Assembly (NCBI RefSeq): GCF_029946515.1
Contig: NZ_JARZHH010000038.1
Span: 43,656 to 107,655, forward strand
Direction of reading: 5' to 3'
DNA from: Polyangium sp. 6x1
GTDB lineage: Bacteria > Myxococcota_A > Polyangia > Polyangiales > Polyangiaceae
Length of the DNA: 64,000 bases
In this document: piece by piece, positions 19,258 through 31,100 of the stretch
Position numbering within the stretch: the first letter of the stretch is position 1
Layout: each line of letters begins with the position of its first letter
Position numbers and translations under genes: made by a program
The notes under the pieces: model-generated
Seen by the model: the letters and a program-made list of their open reading frames with translations, nothing else
What the model was told of the DNA's origin: nothing
Database searches by the model: none

Positions 19258-19267
19258 GCATTTTCTA
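19253..19267 (-). promoter_or_regulatory. 15-bp element shared by both precursor promoters
   Basis: Minus-strand TAGAAAATGCTTGCT, 111 bp before the precursor B start. It matches the element at 9431-9445 at 13 of 15 positions. The surrounding sequences are otherwise dissimilar, which argues for a kept functional site rather than recent duplication. Confidence 0.5.
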
Positions 19268-19320
19268 TGTGGCGGGATCTTGCTGGGTTGGCGCAGGGCG
19301 CGCCGCGCCCCCGGGGCGGA

Positions 19321-21072
<1,752 letters not shown>

Positions 21073-21137
21073 CGATCGCGAACCTCGCGGGCGCAAATGT
21101 AGCGCGCGAAAGCCCGGCTTGTCTTCTTCCTGCGGCG

Positions 21138-21632
21138 CTACATGCAGCCGGTCGGCTTGAACACGTCGGAGGCGACGGTCGTGGCGCCGACGTCGAGGCT
21201 ATCCTGGATGGTCGTCGCGATCCGGATGCCCGCGGGCAGGCAAAGCGCGTCCTGCGTCTCCTGCGGGATCGTCTTGTCCCAGTGGTCGAAGAGAAGGTCG
21301 ATCGTGACCTCGCTGTCCGGCTGCACCGTGACGGGGAACTCTTTGTTGGAGATGAGCGACAGGCCCGACACGACGGACTGCTGGTTCGGCGCGTCGGTGA
21401 TCGCGACAGCGCCGATCTGCACGGTGCTCGGCCCACTCGCGCGTGGTCCGAGCGCGAGCGTGAGCTTGAACGAGCCGGTCACCGTGCCACCGAGCACGCC
21501 GGGCTCGACGTCGGCGGTCGGCGCCTCGATGCGCGGCTCCACGAAGACGACGTCCTCGTTCTCGCCGATGCAGCCCACGAGGATCGAGGAGAGCGCGAGG
21601 ACGAGGGCAGGAAGGACGCGGGGGTTCATCAT
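21138..21632 (-). CDS. lipoprotein of unknown function
   Basis: The 164-residue product starts [21 protein letters not shown], a good lipoprotein signal with lipobox ILVGC. The mature part is mostly predicted strand ([33 protein letters not shown]) and has two further Cys residues near the C-terminus that could form a disulfide. I do not recognise a family. It starts 14 bp after the stop of the OmpA-like gene at 21647-23539, so the two are probably one transcription unit and may act together in the outer membrane. Either of two adjacent ATGs (21632 or 21629) could be the start. Confidence 0.75.
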   Translation of the reverse strand: MMNPRVLPALVLALSSILVGCIGENEDVVFVEPRIEAPTADVEPGVLGGTVTGSFKLTLALGPRASGPSTVQIGAVAITDAPNQQSVVSGLSLISNKEFPVTVQPDSEVTIDLLFDHWDKTIPQETQDALCLPAGIRIATTIQDSLDVGATTVASDVFKPTGCM

Positions 21633-21646
21633 GACGAGACGATAAA

Positions 21647-23539
21647 TCAGGGCGCCGGCGAGGAGATGCCCTTCGATCGCGCCTTCTCGCAGCCGAGCTC
21701 GACGCCCGTGGGCCCCGCGTCGGTGCGGACGATCTTGAACTCGACGCGGCGGTTTTTCTCCCAGGCGACGGCGTTGCTCGCCGGGTCGACCGGGCAGTAC
21801 GGGCCGTAGCCCAGGGCGCGCAGGCGGCTCGCGTCGACGCCGCGCTCGATGAGCGCCTTCACGACGGACTCGGCGCGCGCCTGCGTGAGCTTCACGTTGG
21901 CGAACTCGGCGCCGCGCACGTCGGCGTGTCCTTGCACTTCGAGGAGCTTCAAGCTCGGGTTGCCCTTCAGCGTGGCGGCGACCGCGTCCACGATCGGGAA
22001 CGACTGCGCGAGGATCTCGGCGCTGCCCGTCTTGAAGAGGATCTTGTCCAGGATGAGGACGTTGTTGTCCTGCACGATGACGCTGCCCTTGTCGGGGCAG
22101 CCGTCCTCGTCGTCCTTGCCGTTGTACGTCTCCGGTTCGTCCGGGCACTTGTCGGTCGCGTCGGGCTTGCCGTCGGCGTCGTTGTCCTCCTCGGGGCAGC
22201 CGTCGTCGTCCTTGAAGTTGTCCTTGTCCTCCGGCGTGTTGATGCACTTGTCGCGCACGTCGGGGATGCCGTCCTCGTCGTTGTCGTCTTCGGGGCAGCC
22301 GTCCGTGTCCTGGAAGCCGTCCTTGTCCTCGGGTTTGTCCGGGCATTGGTCCTCGGCGTCGAGGATCCCGTCGCCGTCGCGATCGCCGCTCCGGACCTGG
22401 ATGGGCTCGTCGACCGGATCGTCCTCGGGGCAGCCGTCGGTGTCCTCGTCGCCGTCGCGGTCCTCGGGTTCGTCCGGGCACTGGTCGACGTCGTCGGGGA
22501 TGCCGTCCTTGTCGCGGTCCTCTTCGAACGGCTCGAAGACGAACGCGAGCATGCCGCGCTGCGAGGCGGACTGAAAGCCGGGCAGGTAGCCGACGCCGCC
22601 CGCGAGCGAGAGGTACGAGTTTTTCTGGATGAAGACCTTGAAGCCGCCGAGGACCTCGGCGCTCAGGCGTTGCTTCGCGTCGGAATTGCCGCCGAGGAGG
22701 TAGCTCGCGTAGGTCTCGGCCGTGATGTCGAACTTGTCGCCGATGCGGACGCTCGCCGCGAAGCCGCCGGTGCCGAGGTTTCCGTACTGGAAGACGCCCG
22801 ATTTGAGCTGCGCGAGCCCGTCCTTCCCGAGGCCGAACGTGGCGTTCTCCCCGGTGTGGCCGCGGTAGCCGCCGTTCAGGCCGAGGCGCACGACGTTCGT
22901 CTTGCCGAACTGCTTCTCGACGATGAGCTGGGGCCAGTAGAAGAAGCCGGGATCGGCGGCGAAGTTGCTTTGCCCGCCGATGCCGAGGCCGCCTTGCACG
23001 AGCAGGGCGAGGCCGATGGGGCCGTCGGGCGAGAGGAGGCGGAGCTTTCCGTGGACCGCGATGTGGCCGAGGGCCTGCGCGGTGAGGCCGTCGTCGTCGT
23101 AGTTGCCGGCGGCGCCCGGGCCGATGTCGGTGACGCTCGTGCCGTAGTTGAGGACGACGGGCGCCGAGAGGCCGAGGACGAGCCGATCGGCGATGCCGTA
23201 GTTGAAGCTCAGCGTGCCCTGCAAGGCGTGGTCGACGAGGTAGTCGGCGCCGTGGCCGGGCGCGAGCGCGAGGAGGTTCCGGCCGTAGTCGAGGACGAGG
23301 CCGAAGCTGATGGCCCCACCGGGCAGGACACTCGCGCCGTTGACCGCGAAGAAGCCGCGCGAATCGACCGCGGGCCGGAAGAGGTGCAGGTCGGCGCCCT
23401 CGCCGTTCGACGCCGGGATGCGATCGGTGCCGGTGGTCTGCGCGAGCGCGGGCGCGGCGGGTGCGAGGAGCGCGGAGAGCGCCACGAGCGTCGCGACAGG
23501 GCGGCGACGCAGGCCGGAGAGCAAGCCAAGGGTCGTCAT
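21647..23539 (-). CDS. OmpA-family outer-membrane protein with thrombospondin type 3 repeats
   Basis: I place the start at the ATG at 23539, giving MTTLGLLSGLRRRPVATLVA and a cleavable signal peptide ending ALAQ. The frame is open upstream but without coding character. Residues 35-345 look like a beta-barrel or transport-like domain with many Gly/Tyr strands. An Asp-rich thrombospondin type 3 region at about 350-490 repeats DxDGDGxxDxxDxCP-like units and should bind calcium. The C-terminal OmpA domain (about 500-625) has the peptidoglycan-binding signature NVKLTQARAESV and NRRVEF. It should tether the outer membrane to the cell wall. The lipoprotein gene at 21138-21632 follows directly. Confidence 0.9.
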   Translation of the reverse strand: MTTLGLLSGLRRRPVATLVALSALLAPAAPALAQTTGTDRIPASNGEGADLHLFRPAVDSRGFFAVNGASVLPGGAISFGLVLDYGRNLLALAPGHGADYLVDHALQGTLSFNYGIADRLVLGLSAPVVLNYGTSVTDIGPGAAGNYDDDGLTAQALGHIAVHGKLRLLSPDGPIGLALLVQGGLGIGGQSNFAADPGFFYWPQLIVEKQFGKTNVVRLGLNGGYRGHTGENATFGLGKDGLAQLKSGVFQYGNLGTGGFAASVRIGDKFDITAETYASYLLGGNSDAKQRLSAEVLGGFKVFIQKNSYLSLAGGVGYLPGFQSASQRGMLAFVFEPFEEDRDKDGIPDDVDQCPDEPEDRDGDEDTDGCPEDDPVDEPIQVRSGDRDGDGILDAEDQCPDKPEDKDGFQDTDGCPEDDNDEDGIPDVRDKCINTPEDKDNFKDDDGCPEEDNDADGKPDATDKCPDEPETYNGKDDEDGCPDKGSVIVQDNNVLILDKILFKTGSAEILAQSFPIVDAVAATLKGNPSLKLLEVQGHADVRGAEFANVKLTQARAESVVKALIERGVDASRLRALGYGPYCPVDPASNAVAWEKNRRVEFKIVRTDAGPTGVELGCEKARSKGISSPAP

Positions 23540-23691
23540 GAGTCGGACCTCGTCAGGCGAATCGTGGAGCCGCGATTTCGCGGAAACCTGAAAAACTCGT
23601 ATCACCGGCCCAAAACAACTGCAAAAGGATCGCAAGGATCTCGCAGACCTCTCCGTCCACGTTCTCCGTCGATCTGCTACGGTGCTCGGCC

Positions 23692-25104
23692 GTGCGCTGC
23701 CCTCGCTTCTTCGCACGTCGATCGCTCGCAGCCGTCGCGGGCGCGATGACGATGGCCTGCACGGCGAGCGCGAGCGCCCAAGGCAAACCCACCCTGAGCG
23801 GGTCGTGGTCGGCGAGCGGCGTGTCGGAGAGCTGGTCGTTCGACAACTGGGTCGATGCGTGCGGGCCGAAGCCACGCGGCCAGGGCGGAGGCGGCGGGTC
23901 GGTGCAGATCCGCGAGCAAGGCGGAGAGCTGTCGATCGTGGGCGCGGGGCGCGCCTGGAGCACGGCCGAGTGCTGGGAGCAGGGGCCAGGGCTCGGACGC
24001 GTGAGCCACTCGCAGTCGGGCGGCGGGCGGTTCTGGCGGACGCGGTGCAGCGCCTCGAACGAGAAAGAGCGCGTCACCGTCACGACGACGGTGTCGGCGA
24101 CGGACACGTCGATCGCGATGCAGGAGACGTCGGAGCACAAGGTCACGGCCGAAGGCGTGACGTGCACGGCGACGGCGAGCCGGTCGCGATCGTTCGGGCT
24201 CGTGAAGCGCGACGGCGAAGAAGCCGCGCCGAGCGCATCGGCGAGCGCGTCCGCGAGCGCAGCTCCTTCGAGCCCACCCCCGAGCCCATCCGCGAGCGCC
24301 GCCGCGAGCGCCGCGGCCGCACCGAAGGCGCCGCCGAAGGTGTGCAAGGTGGCGGGAGATCCGGCGCGCCTCGAGGTGTACCCGGCGAGGAAGACGCTGC
24401 GGCCGGGGGATCGTTTTTCCTTCCGAACCGTGGTCACGGACAGCGAAGGCTGCGCGGCCTGGGTCAAGCCGACGTGGGCCGTGACGCCCGGGCCCTTCGC
24501 GGCGAAGGTGACCGTCGACGGGAGCGGGACCGTCACGGTGGCCGAAGGCGCCGAGGAGGGGCAGGTCGAGCTCGTGGCGACGGTGTCCGGCAAGGGCGCG
24601 GCCGTCGCCGTGGAGATCACGAGCCCGACGAAGTACGACGCGCTCCTCTCGGCAGGCACGCTCGATCCGCAGGGGCCCGAGCAGGGCGCGGTCGCCGTGA
24701 TCGCCACGGGCGCGGTGGGCGGACGCAAGGGCGTGGCGGACGACGTGGGCCGCGAGCGGAAGCAGACGTTCGTGGCGATCGTGATCGGCCTCGCCTTCGC
24801 CCTCGGCTTCGCGGGGCTCGTGCTGATGCGGCGCGGGCGGAGGCCGGCGGAGGCGGACCCGGAGACGGAAGCCGAGCCGAACGAGGAAACGCAGGCGGAA
24901 GGGGAAGCCGAGGCAGACGCGGAGGCCGAGGCAGACGCGGAAGCCGAGGCGGAGGCGGCGGAGGCAGTGGCCCCGGCACGATCCTCCCCTACCCCCGCGC
25001 GGGCGCCGGCCGGGAAGGTCTGCCCGACGTGCGGGGAGCGCTACGGCGCCGAGGCGCAGTTCTGTGGGGCAGACGGCACGACGCTCGTGCCGCTGAACCG
25101 CTGA
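23692..25104 (+). CDS. exported membrane protein with C-terminal zinc ribbon
   Basis: The frame begins with a GTG at 23692, giving MRCPRFFARRSLAAVAGAM and a signal peptide ending ASAQ. About 150 residues of strand-rich sequence follow, with three Cys. An Ala/Ser/Pro linker leads to an Ig-like segment at about 215-310. One membrane segment (FVAIVIGLAFALGFAGLVLM) is near 360. The cytoplasmic tail has an acidic repeat (Glu-Ala-Asp-Ala units) and ends with a zinc-ribbon pattern (CPTCGERYGAEAQFCGADG). The topology suggests periplasmic sensing joined to a small cytoplasmic metal-binding module. No function is known. It is divergent from the OmpA gene, with 152 bp between. Confidence 0.75.
   Translation: MRCPRFFARRSLAAVAGAMTMACTASASAQGKPTLSGSWSASGVSESWSFDNWVDACGPKPRGQGGGGGSVQIREQGGELSIVGAGRAWSTAECWEQGPGLGRVSHSQSGGGRFWRTRCSASNEKERVTVTTTVSATDTSIAMQETSEHKVTAEGVTCTATASRSRSFGLVKRDGEEAAPSASASASASAAPSSPPPSPSASAAASAAAAPKAPPKVCKVAGDPARLEVYPARKTLRPGDRFSFRTVVTDSEGCAAWVKPTWAVTPGPFAAKVTVDGSGTVTVAEGAEEGQVELVATVSGKGAAVAVEITSPTKYDALLSAGTLDPQGPEQGAVAVIATGAVGGRKGVADDVGRERKQTFVAIVIGLAFALGFAGLVLMRRGRRPAEADPETEAEPNEETQAEGEAEADAEAEADAEAEAEAAEAVAPARSSPTPARAPAGKVCPTCGERYGAEAQFCGADGTTLVPLNR
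24905..24960 (+). repeat. acidic low-complexity repeat
   Basis: An imperfect GAGGCAGACGCGGAAGCC-type repeat encodes alternating Glu-Ala and Asp-Ala residues in the cytoplasmic tail of the protein at 23692-25104. Confidence 0.7.
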
Positions 25105-25139
25105 ACTGCTGACGCCTGGTCGGGTAGATCCGGCAGACT

Positions 25140-25161
25140 TGCTCGCACGTCGGAACGAGCA
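25140..25161 (+). terminator. possible weak hairpin after the zinc-ribbon gene
   Basis: TGCTCG and CGAGCA flank a 10-base loop 36 bp after the stop at 25104. No T-run follows, so termination is uncertain. Confidence 0.25.
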
Positions 25162-25173
25162 TCTGTAGGTAGC

Positions 25174-25203
25174 TTGATCGTCTTCGTGCGAAACCGTTAT
25201 GCT
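25174..25203 (+). promoter_or_regulatory. promoter candidate for the GltJ-like gene
   Basis: TTGATC (25174-25179) and TATGCT (25198-25203) are 18 bases apart in a comparatively AT-rich stretch, about 110 bp upstream of the start at 25312. This is a fair sigma-70-type match. Confidence 0.45.
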
Positions 25204-25311
25204 TTGTGACGGCGTACGGAGAGCCGGTAACGACCGGACCGCAGGTCCTCGGCGAGAGAGCAAGACGATCGTTCGTGCACGTGCGCGAGACCCGGAAGGG
25301 CAGCTTTCCCC

Positions 25312-26901
25312 ATGAAGATTACGTGTCAGTCGTGCCAGGCGAAGTACACGATCGCCGACGAAAAAGTCGTCGGTAAGACCGTCAAGATCAAGTGCAAGAA
25401 GTGCGGCTCGGCCATCGTGGTCAACGCGAACGAAGCCGCGCACGATGCACACGGCCAAGGTGGCTACGAAGAAGACGACGACGGGGCGACCCGCGTCTTC
25501 GGCAATGATCCGAGCGCAGCCGCAGCAGGCGGCGGCGGCGGCGACGAGTGGACGGTCAACGTCGCCGACGACGACCAACGCACGATGTCGACCGCCGCGA
25601 TCGCGGCCGCCTACGCGTCGGGCACGGTCACGAACGACACGTACGTCTGGAAGGACGGCATGTCGGACTGGCTGCCGGTGTCGCAGGTCGCGGAGCTCAT
25701 GTCGGCCGTGGGCCGCAGCAGCGGCGTAGCGGCCGCGCCGCCGCCCGCAGACGACATGAACGCGACGCTGATGATGCCCGAAGGCGCGGGCGCCGCGCCC
25801 GCCGCGCGCAACCAGGCGGCGGCGCGAAAGACGGGCGGTCGTCAGGATCTCTTCGGTTCGTCGAAGGGCGAGCCGGAGCCCGCGGGCAGCGTGCCGCCTG
25901 CCGCGGGGCCGAAGGGCAACCAGGTCGGCGAGCGCAACGAGAACTCGGTGCTCTTCTCGCTCTCGGCGCTCACCGCGGCCGAGAAGGCCGCCGCGAAGGA
26001 CGAGCCGAAGAAGAAGGACAGCCGCGGCGGGCTCGACGACATCATGAACCTCGGCGGCGGCGGACTCGGCGGTCCGATGCTCGCGCCGCCTCCGCTCATG
26101 GCGCCCGTCGTGGAGCCGCCTCCGCAGCCGATGATGGCCTCGATGCCCGGCATGATGACGGGCACGCAGATCCCGCTGACGGGCACGCAGCTCCCGCTGA
26201 CGGGCACGCAGGTGCCGCAGGTCGTGATGGTGCAGGTGCCCGAGCAGAAGAAGAGCTCGGCGGGCCTCATCGTCGGCATCGCGCTCGGCGTGGTGGTCGC
26301 AGGCGCGGCCGCGTTCTTCCTGCTGAAGGGGCAGCCGCAGAACACGACGACGACGGAGAACACGGTGACGAGCGCGGCGCCCACGACGTCCGCCGCGCCC
26401 ACGGGGCCCACCCCGACGCCCACGGACACGATCGCGGCGGCGCCTTCGACGACGACGAGCGCGGCGCCGACCACCGACACGACGAAGGCCGGTTCGAGCG
26501 GCGGCGGTCCTGTCGTGGGCTCGGGCGGCACGGGCCCGAAGCCCAACAACACCGCAGCGCCGACGGCGACGACGGCGGCGCCGACGACGACGGCTGCGCC
26601 CACGGCCGAGCCCCCGCCCGCGGAAGGCGGCAAGGAGTTCAACCGCGGCGCGGCCTCGTCTGCGCTCGGCTCTGCGGCCGGCGCGGCGAAGAGCTGCAAG
26701 ACGGCGGACGGCCCGACGGGCACGGGCAAGGTGAAGGTGACGTTCGCGCCGAGCGGCAACGTGACCTCGGCGCAGGTGCAAGGCCCGCCCTTCGCGGGCA
26801 CCTCCGTCGGCGGCTGCGTGGCCGGCGTCTTCCGCGGCGCGCGCGTCCCGCCCTTCGACGGCGCGCCCGTCAGCGTCACGAAGTCCTTCACGATCAATTG
26901 A
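25312..26901 (+). CDS. GltJ/AgmX-like protein: zinc ribbon, GYF domain, membrane segment, TonB-like C-terminus
   Basis: The 529-residue protein begins with an MJ0042-type zinc ribbon (MKITCQSCQAKY, then IKCKKCGSAI). A GYF_2-like domain follows at about 78-130 (DEWTVNVADD through VWKDGMSDWLPVSQVAEL). A long disordered region contains three copies of LTGTQxP, then a membrane segment at about 318-340. After a Thr/Ala-rich linker the C-terminus has a TonB/AgmX-type domain with GKVKVTFAPSGNVTSAQV. This order is that of GltJ (AgmX) of the Myxococcus gliding machinery, where the zinc ribbon and GYF face the cytoplasm. Paralogs outside motility loci exist in myxobacteria, and no other glt/agl gene is nearby, so the motility role is unproven. 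Confidence 0.82.
   Translation: MKITCQSCQAKYTIADEKVVGKTVKIKCKKCGSAIVVNANEAAHDAHGQGGYEEDDDGATRVFGNDPSAAAAGGGGGDEWTVNVADDDQRTMSTAAIAAAYASGTVTNDTYVWKDGMSDWLPVSQVAELMSAVGRSSGVAAAPPPADDMNATLMMPEGAGAAPAARNQAAARKTGGRQDLFGSSKGEPEPAGSVPPAAGPKGNQVGERNENSVLFSLSALTAAEKAAAKDEPKKKDSRGGLDDIMNLGGGGLGGPMLAPPPLMAPVVEPPPQPMMASMPGMMTGTQIPLTGTQLPLTGTQVPQVVMVQVPEQKKSSAGLIVGIALGVVVAGAAAFFLLKGQPQNTTTTENTVTSAAPTTSAAPTGPTPTPTDTIAAAPSTTTSAAPTTDTTKAGSSGGGPVVGSGGTGPKPNNTAAPTATTAAPTTTAAPTAEPPPAEGGKEFNRGAASSALGSAAGAAKSCKTADGPTGTGKVKVTFAPSGNVTSAQVQGPPFAGTSVGGCVAGVFRGARVPPFDGAPVSVTKSFTIN
26158..26217 (+). repeat. 21-bp tandem repeat, about 3 copies
   Basis: Units of ACGGGCACGCAGNTCCCGCTG start at 26158, 26179 and 26200 (the last partial) and encode TGTQ(I/L/V)PL in the disordered linker of the GltJ-like protein. 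Confidence 0.85.
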
Positions 26902-26948
26902 CGGCCCAGGGCTCGCAAACGCGGGCCCTTCCCCGTACCCTCGGCGCC

Positions 26949-28142
26949 ATGTCCCAACGCCGAAGCTTCGTGCACATCGGCCTCGGTGCGCTCGCCGTGG
27001 CCGGCATCGCCCTCCTCAGCGCGTCGTGTGTCGTGAAGTCTCCAGGCAGCGTCGCCTGCGGCGAGGAGCAGCGTCCGACCATCGACTGTTCGAGCGAGAC
27101 GGCGACGGGCGACATCGGCGTCCTGAACCTGGCCTCGGACAGCGCGACGTTCGAGGACGTGGCGATCCGCCGCATCTCCGCGGAGACCGAGAAGTACGTC
27201 GCGGCGCACACGCGGCTCTGCCGGGACTACAACGCGTGCGCGATCGACAAGGCGAAGTACGACGAGGAGAAGAAGGCGCTGCTGAAGCTCCTCACCCCGG
27301 TCAGCGCGATGATCGCGGCGGTGAAACAGGCGTCCTCGGAGGAGGAGCGACAAGCCGCGCTCGACGCGCTCTACCAGCACACGGTGCCGGAGGCGGAGCG
27401 CAAGGAAGAGCTGACGCTCACGCTGTCGATGGAGGCGGAGCTGCCGGAGAGCGCGGGCGGCGGCGTGCGCACGGTGAAGCCGGACGAGCCGCTGCCGACG
27501 AACACGCGCGTGTTCTTCAAGGTCGACGTCAAGCCGCGGGCGTACGTCTACATCTTCCAGAACAACGCGAGCAGCGGCCTCACGGTGCTCTTCCCGGACG
27601 AGCGGATCGGCACGAAGAACCCGCTCGACGGCAGCCACGAGGCGCGCATCCCGAACGGCGACCTCAGGTTCCGTTTGAACGAGAAGGACCTCGGCTTCGA
27701 GGACATCTACATCGCGGCGTCGCGCACGCCGCTGCAGAACCTGGACGAGGCGCTCGCGCGCGTGCGTGACGGGAAGGTCACGCGCATCAAGGACGACAAG
27801 CTGCTCGACGGGATGAAGCACCTGCCGGTCGAGCATGTGGCCGGGAAGAAGGACTCGAAGTGCCGCGACGTCGGGCTCGAGCGGTGCCCGCGCATCCGCG
27901 GGCTCGAGCTCGACCTCGGCGGTGCGTCGGGCAGCAAGCCGGGGTTCAAGCCCGCGTCGTTCGTCGCGCGCACCGAGCCTGGAGACGGGCTCATCATGAA
28001 GGTGTTCTCGTTCGAGCACACGAACGAGGGCGGGGCCTACAAGGATGCAGCGGCGAAATACGCGCGGCTTCCGGCGCCGAAGACGCGTGGCGGGCTGCTC
28101 ATCGAGCGTGCGCGCACGCGAGGTGGCCTGCTCATCGAGTGA
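26949..28142 (+). CDS. DUF4384 lipoprotein
   Basis: The ATG at 26949 gives a 397-residue protein with a lipoprotein signal (MSQRRSFVHIGLGALAVAGI, then LLSASC). A helical region at about 55-145 precedes a DUF4384-type strand-rich domain with RAYVYIFQNNASSGLTVLFP. The C-terminus carries a tandem TRGGLLIE duplication. DUF4384 domains occur in envelope proteins and kinase-associated proteins, and their role is not established. The gene follows the GltJ-like gene after 47 bp and may be cotranscribed. Its stop overlaps the convergent ATPase gene by 11 bp. Confidence 0.82.
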   Translation: MSQRRSFVHIGLGALAVAGIALLSASCVVKSPGSVACGEEQRPTIDCSSETATGDIGVLNLASDSATFEDVAIRRISAETEKYVAAHTRLCRDYNACAIDKAKYDEEKKALLKLLTPVSAMIAAVKQASSEEERQAALDALYQHTVPEAERKEELTLTLSMEAELPESAGGGVRTVKPDEPLPTNTRVFFKVDVKPRAYVYIFQNNASSGLTVLFPDERIGTKNPLDGSHEARIPNGDLRFRLNEKDLGFEDIYIAASRTPLQNLDEALARVRDGKVTRIKDDKLLDGMKHLPVEHVAGKKDSKCRDVGLERCPRIRGLELDLGGASGSKPGFKPASFVARTEPGDGLIMKVFSFEHTNEGGAYKDAAAKYARLPAPKTRGGLLIERARTRGGLLIE

Positions 28143-31100
28143 CCGGGGCGCCGTCCGGCGTGCCCGCCTCGACGAGACGCCGCGCCTCCTCGAGCAAGCG
28201 CCGCGTAGGCGCCCGGAGCGATGCTCCCCGGTCCTCGACGCGACGCACCACGTCCCCGAGCCTGGCCATCACGGCAGCGGGCTCGTTCGTCGCGGTACGC
28301 GCGAAGTGAAGCGCTGACCAGATCTCGGCGCGAACCACGAAATCCGCGTCGCCGGTCGCCTCTGCGCGAGAGCGGGCCAGATCGGCGTCCTCGATCGACG
28401 ATGGGTCGCCGAGCCGTGAGCGGATCTCGGCGCGACGAAGGAGCGATACGATCGCGTGGTAGTCATGCCCGCCTGCGAGGGCGAGCGCGATGGCCTCGTC
28501 CGCAGACGCCCGCGCGCCCTCGAGATCGCCGGTCTGGAGCATGGCATCCGCGCAGAGCGACTGCGCGGCCGAGAGCACGACGTGATCACCGGCCGCCCGC
28601 GCCGTCTCCGCGGCGAGCTTCCCGGCGATGGCCGCTTGTGTCGGATTGCCCGCGCGGAGGAGCGTCGCCGTGAGGTTGGTGAGGACCTCGCGGTGCAGCG
28701 TCCCGAACTTGAAGGTCCTCGCTCGCTCCGCGATACTTTCGAAGAGCGCGATCGCAGCTGAGAACTGGCCTGCGTTCGCGTGCGCGATGGCGAGGTAGCT
28801 GTCGGCGTCGAGCTCGGCCCAGGGCGAGTGGAGCTCCCGCGCCGCCGCGCGCGCCATCTCGACGGCCCGAACGAGCCGCCCCTGATCGCTGGGATCGACC
28901 TCGATGATCAGGTCGAGCCGCATCGCGAGCGCGCGGTACTGCAGGTCGAGCGACGCGTCCCTCACGAGCGCGATCGCCTCTTCGGCCAGCACGAGCCCGC
29001 GTCGCCCGCGCACGAGGCGCGCCACGGCGAGCCGCGTCTCGACGCGGAGCACGAGGTCGCCGTGCGCGTCCGCGTCCGCGACGAGCGAAGGATCGTGATC
29101 GGACGGTAGATGCCGGAGCGTCGCGGCGATCGCGAGCGTGAGCACGCGTGCTTCCAGCCGCACGCCCATGTCCGCGACGCCATCGAGGTGGATCTTCTCC
29201 AGTCGATCTTTCGCCTCGGCTGCGCGACCCGCGCGGAAGAGCGCATCGACCACGCGCAGCTCCGCGCGCGCGCGCTCGGCCCCCTTCGCCATCTGCGCGA
29301 GTTTCTCCGCGAGCTCCATCGCCCGTTCGAACTCGCCGCCCGCGAGCGCCTTCGCCACGGCCTTGCCGAACCAGCGCGCGGCCTCCTCGCGCTCGCCGAG
29401 CGTCTCGTGGCCCGCCGCGAGGAACGCCGCGTTCTCCTCGGCCACCTCGCTCCGCCCCACGGCTTCGAGCAGGCTCCGGTGGACACGCCGGAACCACGGC
29501 TTCTGCCGCACGTCGTCGAGCGCCGCTTGCCGCACGATCTCCTGCGCGAACCCGTGCTCCTGTCGCTCGCCGCGCACGATGAGCAAACCCGACTCCACAA
29601 GCAATTCGAGCGCCTGCTCCACGCTCCGCGCGCTCGTCCCTGCGCCCTCCACCGCCGCGACGAGCTGCTCCACCGGCAAACCCGAGCCGTAGAGCGCGAC
29701 GCACGCGAGCACGTGCTGCGCGGCCCGCTCGCCGTCCGATCCCGGATCGAAGAACGAGTCGAGCCGCGCGCGCAAAAGATCCCGCACGCCCGGCACCGAG
29801 GCGCGCAGGATCGACTCGTCGCGCGGCCGCCACGCGGCTTCACGCCAGACGAGCGAACCCGTCTCGTTCCACACGAGGAGCGGCTGCACGAGGAAAAACG
29901 GCACGCCGCCCGCGCCATCGACCACGACACGCTCGATGTCCTTCGCGATCGGAGCGACGTTCTGCACGAGCGCGGAGGCGTCCTTCGCGGAGAGCGCGTC
30001 GAGCATGACGCGCGTCGCGCCCGCGCCGTTGCCCTGCTCGACGCGCCCCACGAAGCGCCGGAGCGCGACGCTCGGGTTCGGCTCGTCCCGCACGGTCACG
30101 ATCACGAAGAGCCGCCCGCGTCCCTTGCGGATCGCTCGATCCGTCAGCATGCGCAAGAGCCCCTGCGTGTGCTCGTCCGCCCACTGCGCGTCGTCCATGT
30201 CGAGCACCGTGGGCTCCTCGAGGCTCGCCTCCACGAGCGCCTCCTCGATCGCCTCGATCGACGCCTCCAGCGCGGCGCGCGTCATCGCGGCCTCGACCGA
30301 CAGAGCGCGCGCGATCGCGTCGCGCATGCGCTCGAGCCCCTTCATGCCCTCGATCGCGGTGCGCAGCGCGCGGAGCGGCGTCGTGCGCTCGACCGAGCAA
30401 CGCGCGTCGATCACGCGCCCGAAGCCGTATGCCGCGGCCGCCGCGACGATCTCGTCCGCGACGCGCGTCCTGCCCACGCCGAACGATCCCGTCACGAGCG
30501 CGACGCGCACGCTGCCCGAAGCGGCCTCCTCCGCGGCGCGCACGAGCGCCTTCACCGCCGCTTCCCGGCCGACGAGCCGTGGCCTGTCCGTCAGCTCCTG
30601 CGGCGCGTTCTTGTCCTCGCCCACGAGCTTGCGAATCGCGCGGTCGATCGGCTGGTGCTCGCGGTGCTCGCCGATCTCCGGATCGGTACAGCGCCACGGC
30701 TTGCCCGGCGCGTGCGGGCCGTCCGCGAAGAGCAGCCGCTTGTCGACGAGCGGCAGGTACGGCGACACGGGCATCCACGTCCCGTCCTCGCGCACCACGT
30801 ACGCGACGCCCGCCTCGACACCCGCGGGAAGCGCGCCCTTCGTCTTGCGCCAAACCCCGCCCCGGAGCGGCGTGCCCATGCGCGCCTCGTACGTCGGCGG
30901 ATCGAGCGACACCACGCACCGGAGCGAGAGCGACAGGAGCGCCTCGGTGTTTTCGAGCAGCGCCATCAGCTTCTCCAGCGCGTTGTCGCCGGAGCCGCCG
31001 CGATGGATGAAATCGTTACGAGCAGAAACGAGCTCGGTCAGCGGGCGTTGTGAAGTGAACGCGAGCATCTGCGCCAGCGTTGGATCGTGGGACTTGAGCG

